From Haemaphysalis longicornis (Eukaryota > Arthropoda > Arachnida > Ixodida > Ixodidae), in NCBI GenBank assembly GCA_013339765.2, contig CM023457.1, positions 56,755,745 through 56,819,744 of the forward strand: a DNA stretch of 64,000 bases, in the 5' to 3' direction. Every line of letters begins with the position of its first letter. Within the stretch, counting starts at the first letter, position 1. Positions 1-8,776 of this stretch are shown piece after piece. The position numbers were made by a program, and so were the translations under genes. A model generated the notes under the pieces. It saw only the letters and a list, made by a program, of their open reading frames with translations, was not told where the DNA came from and made no database searches.

Positions 1-269
1 AAGGCGGCAGTTTTACAACCGAGTGTGTGCAATAACTAAAACAATACGAACGCAAGGTTAAACGAGAAATAATGATGATGGTTGGATGTTAATGGCGCAA
101 GGCCAACTGAGGCAAAGAGCGCCAAAACAATGGCTATATATGACAGGTGAAAACCTAAACACTACGATCAGCCAGTAAGAACAAAAGTAAAATCAGAAAA
201 TGACAATGAGGATGGCTGGTGTATAAGGCCAGGGACTGATCATGCGTTGAATGTAATTAGGTCTAAAAT

Positions 270-1372
270 TTAAATTCTGCTAAATATTTAAAAACGCGCT
301 TGACGGAAAACATGGGATCGTCAGACAGGAAAAACGCTGGGTGTAGCGGGGTGTGTATTCTGTATAGTTGTGGGAAGTGTTTTCGTCGTATTGTGGCACG
401 TGCCTTGCATTGAATGAGTATGTGAACTACGGAAGGGCCTCTCTACATTTGCTACACAGAGGTCTTGAAGACCCCGTGAGCAGATACGAGTGTGTGACGT
501 GTGTGCCCTATCCGTAGCATAGCAAGGGCAACTTTTTGTACCTGTTTCGTGTGTCAGTGGTGTATGGTCCCAAGCGTTGTTTTATAACGTGTAACTTGTT
601 ATCTGTCTGTTCACTCCAGTGTGTTTGCCATGTGTTGCGAAGTAGGCGTATGATGTGTGGCTTCATGTCTGTGTACGGCATTGTTGCTATGTCCACTGTA
701 TTCAAGAGTGTAGCAGCAGTGGCCGTTTGATCTGCGGTTTCGTTCCCGACAATTCGAAAGTGTCCTGGAACCCAATAAAAGCTAGTTGATGGTTTCATGG
801 ATATGTGGATATGGTAGACTTAAAACATGATTGATGACAAAGTTTTTAGAACGCTTTCCGGATGCAAGTGCCCGTACAACGCAAAGAGAGTCCGTGTACA
901 CGATGGATTTTAAAATTTGAAGTTGGCTGATGTGATTTAAGACAATTAAAATACCGTATGCTTCCGCTGTAAATTTACTGTTACAAAGGTTTATTGTTTT
1001 ACTGACATGAAAGTTTGGCCCATGCACAGAACAAGACACAGCAGCTGTAGTATTTGACGCCTTGCTGTAAAAGTCTGCGCAACAGTACTTATCCTGCAGA
1101 AACAAGAAATGCTGCAAAATCGCAATTCTTGGTGACCTGTTTTTGCGAAATTGCATAAAGGACGGGTCAAACGACACAGAGCGGAGGTGCCCTCTTGGAA
1201 TGAAATCAATGATGGGTGTAGTGTGGAAGCCTGAAAACGAGACTGCTAGCTCGGAAGCTTCTTCTCGCGCTTTGAGAGGAAACGGCCTGGAGATTGTTAG
1301 ACAATTTAAAAAAAGTTGCTGTGACGAAGTATCATGAATAGCCGGAGTAAAAGGATGATTTGTCATATGCAT
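270..1372 (-). pseudogene. RNase H domain and C-terminal region, I-group LINE copy 1
   Basis: Residues typical of LINE RNase H follow the RT. AEAYGILIVLNHI carries the conserved Glu, SIVYTDSLCVV carries an Asp, and FYWVPGHFRIVGNETAD carries the His/Asp end of the fold. The first catalytic Asp, expected in an FYTDxS box, is replaced: the sequence reads DFYSKAS. The fold is split over two frames (782-1,372 and 508-798). Downstream, to about 270, the frame encodes a further region with QCKA and HPAFF blocks. The same region is seen in copy 2 at 16,790-17,080. The product would have degraded the RNA strand of the hybrid during copying. Confidence 0.8.
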
Positions 1373-1426
1373 GATTTTTTAGGGATACAGAACGTTCATG
1401 TACACCCTCTGGTGATGTAGGTACCA

Positions 1427-2345
1427 TTAATTGCAGTCTGCGTACAGACTTTGGAAAGGGCTAGTGCGAAAAGCGCCACATGCAAGGCGTAGCCCCAAAT
1501 GCAGCACCGGGTCGAGCATTTTTAGTGTCGTTTTTATTGCGCACCCATACACGACACTGCCGTAGCCCAAGCGAGATCCCACTATGGCGCTATAAACACG
1601 CCGAAGGAGTTGCTTGTCTGTATGATAGGATTGGTGGGAGAGAAGTTTAAGAATATTCATAGTATTTAGGCATTTTTGCTTAAGATGTTTCAAGTGCGGA
1701 ACAAATGTTGGTTTGTTACCGAATATTACGCCTAAAAACTTGTGTTCCTTTTTAATAGTAATGTAATCTCTATTAAGAGTATCTCGGTCCGGGAGGATCC
1801 CGCGCTTCCTTGAGAACGCAACGCAAGAACTCTTTCTGGATTCGGTTTAAAACCATTCTTGTCTGCCCAGCCAGCACGTTTTTTCACACCAAGCTGGACT
1901 TGACGTTCACAGATTGACATACTACATGATTTAAAAGATATATGCACGTCGTCTACAAACATAGAGTAAGAAATGGTAGGTGGCAATATGTCACCAAGAG
2001 AGTCCGCTTTAATTATAAACAGAGTGCAGCTTAGAACTCCGTCTTGCGGAACTCCGTTTTCTTATATATGAATCCTTGACAGTGCATTACCAACTCTTAC
2101 GCGAAACGTTCTTTCAGAAATGTTACTAGCAAGGGTGTTTAGCATATGGCCCGAAACACCGAAAGACTTCAGGTCACCGAGGATCCCGTAGCTCCAAGCA
2201 GTGTCCTAGGCATTCTCAAGACCATTGCGCGAAACTGTTTATGAATGAAAGCGTCGTTGATGTATGATTCAAGGGCGACAAGTTGGTCGTTCGTGGATCG
2301 GCCCTCCTGAATAGGCAAGCCAGCGGTCCCTGCAAGTTCGCACAG
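1427..2345 (-). pseudogene. Reverse transcriptase domain, I-group LINE copy 1
   Basis: In successive minus-strand frames one can read RT landmarks in order. A GRSTNDQLVALESYI block lies near 2,310. ENGVPQDGVLSCTLFII lies near 2,010-2,060 and corresponds to the VPQG motif. MFVDDVHISFKS, near 1,940, is the catalytic box and keeps both aspartates. A thumb region, LLRRVYSAIVGSRLGYGSVVYG, lies near 1,560. Similarity to copy 3 is clear in the shared SICERQ(V/L)QL segment. The frame changes at least three times and an RT segment around 2,100-2,250 is degraded. In an intact element this enzyme primes cDNA synthesis at a nicked chromosomal target. Confidence 0.85.
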
Positions 2346-2401
2346 GTGAAGCTCGCTGATTCACAATTGTAGATTGTGTGATCTTGTGGTGTGCATTTTA
2401 C

Positions 2402-2993
2402 TCACGTCAGTTTACCACGGCAAGAGGTTGTGCCGTGCCCAAACCGCTGACACTTGAAGCAACGGCGTGGGTTTGGCATGTAGGACCGGACAGGACGCCT
2501 CATGAAGCCTGCGTTGGCCGACTCAGGAAGTGTGGAGCGCTCAAACGTCAAGATTATGTGTTTGTTTGCTATTATTTGGTTGTTTGGGCGTATTGTTATT
2601 CGCCTCACTGCAGTCACGCCCTGATCACGAAGGCCCTCGATCAGATCGGCTTCGGTTTCACTTATAAGATCCCGATCAGAGATCACGCCCTGCCAGCTTC
2701 GACGGGGCCAGGCTGGATGGGGCCAGCCCTGCCAGGCTGCGATGTGGCGTGATCCTATGTCAACGTCGACCAGTTTGCGCGAGGAGGTTCAAGGATTGTT
2801 GTTGGTTTTCTACTTCAATCAGGACTTGTCCCGTTGTGAGTGTCTGACCCTTGTACAACTTTCCTAAAAGGCGTTCAAGAAACTTGGAAATCAGAAAGAC
2901 AGACTGGTAGTTGAGGGGTTTTGACTTATTCAGGGATTCCATAACTAAAAAGCGCGAAAAATTATCGTGCTTTGGAAGCGAGATGAAAGCCAA
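2402..2993 (-). pseudogene. ORF1 (gag-like) fragment of I-group LINE, CCHC zinc knuckle
   Basis: The best-preserved part, 2,402-2,686, encodes about 94 residues. They end in a proline/arginine-rich stretch (YMPNPRRCFKCQRFGHG) that contains a CX2CX4HX4C zinc knuckle: Cys, Cys, His and Cys are all visible in CFKCQRFGHGTTSC. Such knuckles bind nucleic acid and are typical of ORF1 proteins of I and R1 LINEs. The upstream piece, 2,760-2,993, is in another frame and appears to be the N-terminal half, so at least one frameshift separates them. ORF1 normally continues past the first knuckle, often with further knuckles. Here the reading stops and RT sequence follows almost at once, so the C-terminus is lost. 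Confidence 0.75.
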
Positions 2994-3369
2994 ACGACGA
3001 AAAGTAACTTAGGTGCAGCACTTTTTCAGGGACCGATCACGTTTGGCCGGCGGGGGGGGGGGGGGTTAGAAAATACTATATGGTAAAGTATAAAGCCGGG
3101 AACAGGGGTAATTTCTTCAGCCTTACCCTGATAGCTGAAGAAGTCAGAGAACTCCCTGCGGGGTAAACAGACAGGGAGCCCATCTTCCAGAGCTTGACTT
3201 GGGCTTCACCGTAAAACTCCTAGCCACGATGGAGAACAGCGTGAGTGTTGGGGCTCGGGGTCCTAGGTTTCGCCAATACCTCCATCAAGATTACTCAAGG
3301 TGCCCGTGCGGGGTTAAGCGGGAAATAACGGGACCACAGAGAGAGGAGAGAGAAGGTGTGAAAAAATTT
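2994..3369. other. No gene seen; G14 tract
   Basis: This stretch separates the LINE 5' side from the MITE. It holds an uninterrupted run of 14 G at 3,052-3,065 and a small inverted repeat, CTCCCTG ... CAGGGAG, near 3,151-3,177. I see no coding signal. Confidence 0.5.
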
Positions 3370-3799
3370 ACACCATCTTCCCGTAGGGGAACCCTGAGTA
3401 GTATGCGAAGCAGGCATGGGGTCGATTCAAGTGCCCATTAGTTTTCAGTTCGTCGTTTCTGTGAGCTTGTGGTATGTTGCTACCACTTATATTTACCGTT
3501 TGGTTTCCATGGTAACTACCACACTTTTCACTTACCGGAACTACCTAATGGGAAACTGCATTGACCCCATGGCTGTTTCGCATACTACTCAGGGTGGCAT
3601 GGGGTCGACTTCAAGTGCCCATTAGTTTTCTGTTCGTCGTTCACGTAAGCTTGAGGTAAGTAGCTACCACTATATAAACCGCTTGGTTTCCATGGTAACT
3701 ACCACATTTTTCACTTACCGGAACTTCGAAATGGGAAATTGCGTTGAACCTATGGCTGTTTCGCATACTACCCAGGGTTCCCCTACGGGAAGATGCTGT
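3370..3799. mobile_element. Dimeric inverted-repeat MITE-like DNA element
   Basis: The outer ends are inverted copies of about 72 bp: ACACCATCTTCCCGTAGG at 3,370 and its reverse complement ending at 3,799. They are flanked by AATTT on both sides (3,365-3,369 and 3,800-3,804), a candidate 5-bp target duplication. Inside, an inverted arm pair at 3,545-3,594 and 3,595-3,625 divides it into two head-to-tail units. These share loops with the same GGTTTCCATGGTAACTACCA segment. No transposase is encoded. A solo end of the same family lies at 6,657-6,728. Confidence 0.75.
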
Positions 3800-3811
3800 A
3801 ATTTTATTGGA

Positions 3812-3823
3812 GGGGGGGGGGGG
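3812..3823. repeat. G12 homopolymer
   Basis: A run of twelve G lies just outside the right end of the dimeric MITE. Confidence 0.9.
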
Positions 3824-4142
3824 ACGTTAGAGTGGAGAGGCATTAAAGACAGAGAGAGAGAGACGTTGTACGTGGTATGAGTTTGTCTTTGTTTAAGCAT
3901 TATCATCCTCATGTTCAACGTAGGTGACGTCGAGCTGTGGTTGGCGTTCCGCTTTGATTATGACCGCCTTATGGTCTGTGAAATGTAAAGTCAAGGGCTT
4001 TTAGGGGTGAACCCTAAAGTGCGGAAGATGAGGTCGATGCACGTCCCCCGGATGGTTGTGGGCTGCTTGTAATCACAGCCCGCCGAGACTCGCCGTCCGT
4101 ACGCCGCTGCCGACGACGATGAAACGTCGAAGGCGCGTGAAG

Positions 4143-4283
4143 CGTGCTCGTCTTGTGCCGGCCCAGGAAGACACCGGCAACACTGTCGCTCCAGGAGCCC
4201 TTAAAGGGGCAGCGTTCTCGTCTCTTGCCAGCCCAGGAAGACACCTGCAACACTGTCGCTCCAGGAGCCATTGAAGGGTAAGA
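4143..4283. repeat. Two-unit tandem duplication, about 70 bp each
   Basis: The block TCGTCTTGTGCCGGCCCAGG at 4,149 recurs with a few changes 70 bases later at 4,219. Both are followed by GAAGACACC, GCAACACTGTCGCTCCAGGA and GAGCC. The open frames on both strands run through this block, but no known domain is seen. The flanks 3,824-4,142 hold nothing I recognise. Confidence 0.8.
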
Positions 4284-4314
4284 CACCACCGGGCGTTCAG
4301 CAAGCCGAGCATGC

Positions 4315-4392
4315 GCAGTGGGGGTGTGGACGGCGCACCAACAACAACAGGGTGGGACATAGCCCCGACCATGAGATGCTTCGCATCTAAAA
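4315..4392 (+). repeat. Hairpin-tailed repeat, 3' module only (member E7)
   Basis: A GGTGTGGACGG start, a CAACAACAA stretch and a terminal hairpin AGATGC-TTC-GCATCT (4,374-4,388) followed directly by AAAA match the 3' module of the elements at 8.3, 33.5, 44.8, 45.2, 48.0 and 61.5 kb. No 5' part was recognised. Confidence 0.6.
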
Positions 4393-5366
4393 GAGAACCT
4401 CCGCCGCGCCACTCGTGCTTTACTTCCACCGCGTGGAAACGGACCTCCCCAGTGGGCTCGCTCGCTGGGAGGAGGTCTTGCTGCGCAGGCTTCGAGATGG
4501 GGTGGCGTTATCCCCAGCAGTTACTCACGCTTGGCCCTGCCTGATACCACGCCCCGGTTGCGAACACCTGCCCCTACTGTGTGACTCCTGCGCCAGAAGC
4601 TGACGTTGAACACCTGTTGTGGACTTGTTCAGGTCTTAGAAATGCCGGAATCCTACACCTCCGAGGCACAGGGCTCCATCCAGGAGACACCCCGATCTTA
4701 AGCTTTGAATATGGGGACCCCAGTACCGGTCTCTTTTTGGCTTTCTGCGTGCAAGTGGTGCAACGTTGTACCTTTAAACCTCCCTGTTATGCCGTAGGGC
4801 AATCTATCACATAAAAAAGACAGTGTGTTTCTGTAGCTTGTTCTAGGACGGCCACAACCACTGCTGTCCTGCGGCTGTTGTAGAACGCCCAGACACCGCG
4901 TCCCACCATTTACCAGGGAAGCCTCTGCAACGTCTAGAATGTGGCCTTCCTCTGCCACTTGCCTCTGCTGCTGACCTCTCAAGGCCGCTGCTTCCGTCGT
5001 GCCTCCAGCGCCTCGTGCCTCCCTAGTGTGCCTCTCCGACATCTGCCATTTCTGCACTATGTAAGACAGCCACCAACTTTCATTTACATCATTATGCTAA
5101 CTGTGACTGTTCGCATTATCACCTCTCCTGCTACTCAAACCTTTCCACCATCATGTATGCCAGTGTTTTATAGCGCGTTCGCGTTCTACGTCTATACTTT
5201 TATGAATGTTTATAGATTTCCTTGTTTTACGTCGGCTTGAGTCTTATGTAACCTGCCATTACACTCCCCTACCCTTTCCCCTGCCGAGTAGCATGTCAGT
5301 GTTGACGTTCTGGCCAACGTCTCGGCTCTCTTCCCTAATAAAGAGCATTCTCTCTCTCTCTCTCTG
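4393..5366 (+). mobile_element. Non-LTR retrotransposon 3' part with (CT)n tail
   Basis: The plus strand encodes a LINE C-terminus, then about 650 bases of 3' UTR, an AATAAAG signal at about 5,336 and a (CT)n tail (about 5,346-5,366). A second 3' end with a signal-like ATTAAAG and a (CT)n tail lies at 54.1-54.57 kb, which suggests that the (CT)n is the element's own tail. The 5' end (RT catalytic core) is missing, as expected from 5' truncation during target-primed insertion. Confidence 0.6.
4415..4814 (+). pseudogene. C-terminal segment of a LINE polyprotein (R1/Jockey-like)
   Basis: The translation shows RWEEVLLRRLRDGVALSPAV, then after a frameshift CPYCVTPAPEADVEHLLWTC. This last string is the Cys/His cluster (CX2C...HX4C type) found after the RT in R1- and Jockey-like elements, where it helps bind nucleic acid. 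The frame changes near 4,570. No RT motif is left upstream, because the element abuts the hairpin-tailed repeat module at 4,392. Confidence 0.6.
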
Positions 5367-6656
5367 GACGTTGGCAATTCCACAAGACCAGTACAGACAT
5401 AATCGAGTCCCTCCCCCGCAGCTCTTCGAAAATGTTTATAACGTTCCTTCACAAGGTATATACTGCAAACAATTGTTTAGGGGATGGATCTACATATACA
5501 GTCCCCGGCGACCAAAGATACATCGTAATGCTTCTCACTGTTGGGTTGGTGTCTGAGCGGTTACGTCTGGATATCTGGCTCCAGCTGCTGGGGCGAGTGA
5601 CAGGCTTGACGACGCGTGGTATTCTACCGCAAGCCGTTGAGACTAAGTTGGTTGTTTTTTGCCACTTGGCTTTAGCTTTCCGCTCTCAAAAGTGGCGATT
5701 GAGTGTCGTCCGCGTTACTGTTCCCTGGGAGCTCCCGCAGCCGCTACTGCCGTGGGTTATAAGCGCGTTTTAGCACTGTGTATGGTGCGTCTGTACCGTA
5801 GTTACCATGTTGACCGGGATCTGACTGCGCCTGCGTGTGCGGGAAGGGCGAGGAATCGCACGCCTCCGTGACGAATGCGGGGGCACGGCGAGGGCTGGCA
5901 CGAGAAACTAATCCGCCCTGTTCCGACGAGTGCGCAAGCGTCAAGATGGGACCCGGGAAACACGGTACGCACGTACAACACGGAGCGTACGGAGTGCTGA
6001 AACTCTATTTATGGGCGCGAAAACGTGCAATATGCCCTCGGCTTCCCGGAGCGATTTCTTTCTCGGTTCTCATACCGGAGAGACTGTGGCGCACCCTGAC
6101 GATGGGTTCCGGAAGGTGCCCCTGGGCAAACTTAAAAGACCGATGACACGGAGGAGGAAAAAGCATCTTGTGCAGCGGTCAACCCTTGAGGAAGAGTCGT
6201 TATTTCAGGACGTTTTAACACCGTCCGGCTTCTTGGACTCTTCTCACCAGTCAAAGCTGAAAGTCAGGGTCCGGGCTCGACAGTGGTCTCTCCCAGCGCT
6301 CATGGGAAGGGAAAGCAAGGAGGGGTTATAGGTTGGGGTTCTTACCACAGCTCCAGATGATATGGTAGAGGGTATCCCGAGCCGAGAATCGGCATTGCAA
6401 GGAGTACAGAGTGGGGCGAAAATGTGGGCTCTAGTTGGGTTGAGAAATATGTTGGTTTAAATACCTATAAGGTGGCGTTCCTGCACTTTTGTGAATGTTT
6501 TGTGTGGAGGGGGTATATTGTTTGCTCGAAACGGTAGTGCGACGTGATTTTTTGAAGGTCAATAAGGCACAGACGTCCCACTGCTCGCTGAACTCCTGGA
6601 TACCCCGGTGTGTAATATCTGGGGCATGTTGGTGGAAAGGAAAGAGAAGAAAAATT
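5367..6656. other. No recognised feature
   Basis: The longest frame (5,930-6,331, plus) is basic and low in complexity, with no domain I know. I see no repeat shared with the rest of the window. Confidence 0.4.
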
Positions 6657-6728
6657 ACACCATCTTCCCGTAGGGGAACCCTGCGTAGTATGCGAAGCAG
6701 GCATGGGGTCGATTCAAGTGCCCATTAG
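6657..6728 (+). mobile_element. Solo MITE end
   Basis: These 72 bases match the left arm of the MITE at 3,370-3,441 almost base for base, from ACACCATCTTCCCG to GTGCCCATTAG. The second arm is missing. At the exact inner edge of the arm the sequence turns into a microsatellite. Confidence 0.75.
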
Positions 6729-6760
6729 TCAGTCAGTCGGTCGGTCGGTCGGTCGGTCCG

Positions 6761-6848
<88 letters not shown>

Positions 6849-6883
6849 CAATCAATCAATCAATCATCCATCAATCAATCAAC

Positions 6884-6922
<39 letters not shown>
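6727..6922. repeat. Compound tetranucleotide microsatellite
   Basis: About three GTCA units pass into about five GTCG units and then a run of about 40 TCAA units with a few interruptions. The long frame encoding Ile-Asn-Gln-Ser repeats is only a reading through this array. Confidence 0.95.
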
Positions 6923-6925
<3 letters not shown>

Positions 6926-7473
6926 CAGCAATGCGCAGGGGAACGTCCCGCTAGGAATCTGTGCGCATACTCTGAATAATGTGTCCGCGCTCTGAAGCCA
7001 TTAAAGCACTGCATGCCCGCAGAGTAGCAGATTCCCGCATCGGTGTGCTGAACCATGCCTTATAGATGAGGATGGATGTGACTTTCATATGATGTTCAGT
7101 TATTAATCAGCAAAGCCGTCGGTCATCTTTTTTGTCTTCCAGAACACTCGCTCGCCTGACGGGAAATATTTAAATACGCCTTTTGACGGACGCAGCTTTG
7201 ATAAGTGTCAGCATTTTACAGACCAAGATTACTGCTTTACTTTCCGAAAGAACAAGGCAATGCGAATTGCCGTTTATTATCTCGCGACATTCACCAACAC
7301 AGCAGTGGGCACTGAATCCCGCAAGTTTCGGCTGTAATCATTACTTGGAGCGAGAGCAAACCTGGTTTACCTAACAATTCGGCAACCAGTTGTTGCGGCG
7401 TCCATTCTTCCATTCGAACGCTCCAACGCGCAGCAATGCCCCCTTCAACGAGAATAATAATATTAATAATAAT

Positions 7474-7475
<2 letters not shown>
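6923..7475. other. Non-coding stretch with an 80-nt imperfect hairpin
   Basis: GGAATCTG (6,954-6,961) pairs with CAGATTCC (7,028-7,035), and TACTCTG (6,968-6,974) pairs with CAGAGTA (7,020-7,026). This gives a two-block stem. Nothing else is recognised. Confidence 0.5.
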
Positions 7476-7562
<87 letters not shown>

Positions 7563-7660
7563 CCTTTTTTAAAGTGCCTAGGAACAACCGAAGCCTTTCG
7601 TGCTGGCGCACTGAGACGGAAAAAAAGGCCGCATAGAAATACATCAGTGGCGGACACATA
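7476..7660 (-). mobile_element. LINE 3' end with (GATT)n tail
   Basis: On the minus strand a short 3' UTR piece leads into a (GATT)n tail (7,476-7,562). The plus-strand segment GTGCCTAGGAACAACC ... GTGCTGGCGCA corresponds to GTGCCCAGGAACAGCC ... GTGCTGGCGCA beside the tail at 10,556. The same LINE family therefore ended here. It may be the displaced 3' end of the LINE at 8.4-10.4 kb, separated by insertion of the hairpin-tailed element. Confidence 0.65.
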
Positions 7661-7699
7661 AAAAGCCAGTAAAAAGGTGTGTGGGTGAAGAACAATAAA

Positions 7700-8369
7700 A
7701 AACTCCCACCTCCCCTCGCGGGAACCCCTGTGTAGATGCGACGTATAGGGGGTCCACGTTGCAGCGTTGGACAGCGGAGGAACGGCGCTGGAACGATGAA
7801 GCGGAGCGGCGCAGGCACCGCGTTTTATAGCGCGCATAACGTTGAGGGGACTGCGTAAGCCGGTCCCACTCGATGACGACGTTGGCGTTCTTGTAAAGCG
7901 GCGTGGACTCTAGGTGTTTGAGCCAAGCGAGGAGGTTGATTCGCCGGAGAACGGCACACCGGTTATATGCGCAGCGCACCCGAAGGAGAGGAAACCGCGG
8001 GAGAGTACTGCACATGCGCCGGCCCCAGCGCGTCTGCCGCGGCTATGACGCAACGTGCCGCGGCTATGACGCAACACAATCCAACACAATCCACTTTAAT
8101 CCAATCCAATCCAAATCCAATACAATCCAATCCAATTCAATCCAATTAAATCCAAGCCAATCCAATCCAAGCCAATCCAATCCAATCTAATCCAATCCAA
8201 TCCAATGCCCCTCGCGAGAGAGTGTTCGCTATCGGAGAGGAGAGGGGTGAGCGGCGGAGAGCGCAGCTGGCGTGCCGAGGAGAATGGGGGAGGGGCGGAC
8301 AACGCCGGCAACGACGACGACGACGCCGGAGGGACAAGGCGAGTGAATCAGATGCTCTGCATCTAAAAT
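7700..8369 (+). mobile_element. Hairpin-tailed composite element E1
   Basis: In sense order it has a 5' module (CTCCCCTCGCGGGAACC, then ATGCGACG...AGGGGG) and a TTATAT core in CACCGGTTATATGCGCAGCGC. A doubled 20-bp unit follows at 8,036-8,075, then a CCAAT pentamer array (8,078-8,206). After that come CCCCTCGCGAGAGAGTG and CGCTATCGGAGAGGAG, a GCGGAC-(GAC)n tract, and a terminal hairpin AGATGC-TCT-GCATCT followed by AAAA. The member at 45.2-45.7 kb matches along most of this length in the opposite orientation. No protein is encoded. The mode of spread is inferred, not seen. Confidence 0.7.
8078..8206. repeat. CCAAT pentamer array
   Basis: About 25 CCAAT or near-CCAAT units occupy this stretch inside element E1. 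CCAAT is the core of the NF-Y binding site, but the array may simply be a microsatellite. Confidence 0.9.
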
Positions 8370-8776
8370 CGGAAATAGTACAGAGAATAAAATTAAAAGT
8401 GGTTTCCAAACTACATTACACGACTAACAGAGACTGTAAATTATGGTACATTGCAAAAACACATCGTACAATGACCATACCAATAGGGTGAAGCCTCAAT
8501 TACACAAAAATGTATGAAACAAAGTACAGGAAATATTTGAACCTATTCACAGAAAGTGATAAGTTATAGAAACATTTGTTGCTGCGGCCTGTCCGAGCCA
8601 CTTAAAAATATGTATTAAGAGTTGGCTAAACAAGAGTGTCATAGTACATACAACGATTACGCCCGCAGCACCAACATCATATACGAACAAATGAGAACAA
8701 ACTCTGTGAAAACAACACACACACGAGGAAAATAACTGAACACGAGTACTGTCGAAATGAAGTTAGCGCGCCACGG

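Larger units (their letters stand above)
68..2993 (-). mobile_element. I-group non-LTR retrotransposon (LINE), copy 1, internally deleted
   Basis: Reading from high to low coordinates the element shows a gag-like ORF1 fragment, a reverse transcriptase, an RNase H domain and a 3' end near 68 with ATCATCATTATT-type tail sequence. The same 3' end is seen at 16,611. The RNase H downstream of the RT places it in the I group of non-LTR elements, which copy through an RNA intermediate by target-primed reverse transcription. The apurinic-like endonuclease that should lie between ORF1 and RT is absent: ORF1 and the RT start are joined within about 60 bases near 2,340-2,402. Frameshifts and stops occur throughout, so it is dead. 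Confidence 0.85.

Noticed and set aside
3370..3799. CRISPR-like array
   Set aside because: The repeats are inverted arms and two long units, not short direct repeats with unique spacers, and the genome is eukaryotic.
5930..6331. 133-residue basic frame as a gene
   Set aside because: No start context, domain or homologous segment in the window supports it.
6703..6954. Ile-Asn-Gln-Ser repeat proteins at 6.7, 7.4 and 10.4 kb
   Set aside because: They are translations of (CAAT)n microsatellites, which are open in several frames.
8350..8369. Helitron 3' end
   Set aside because: A terminal hairpin is present, but CTRR does not follow at the usual distance and the other members end in TTAA or ATTAAAA.
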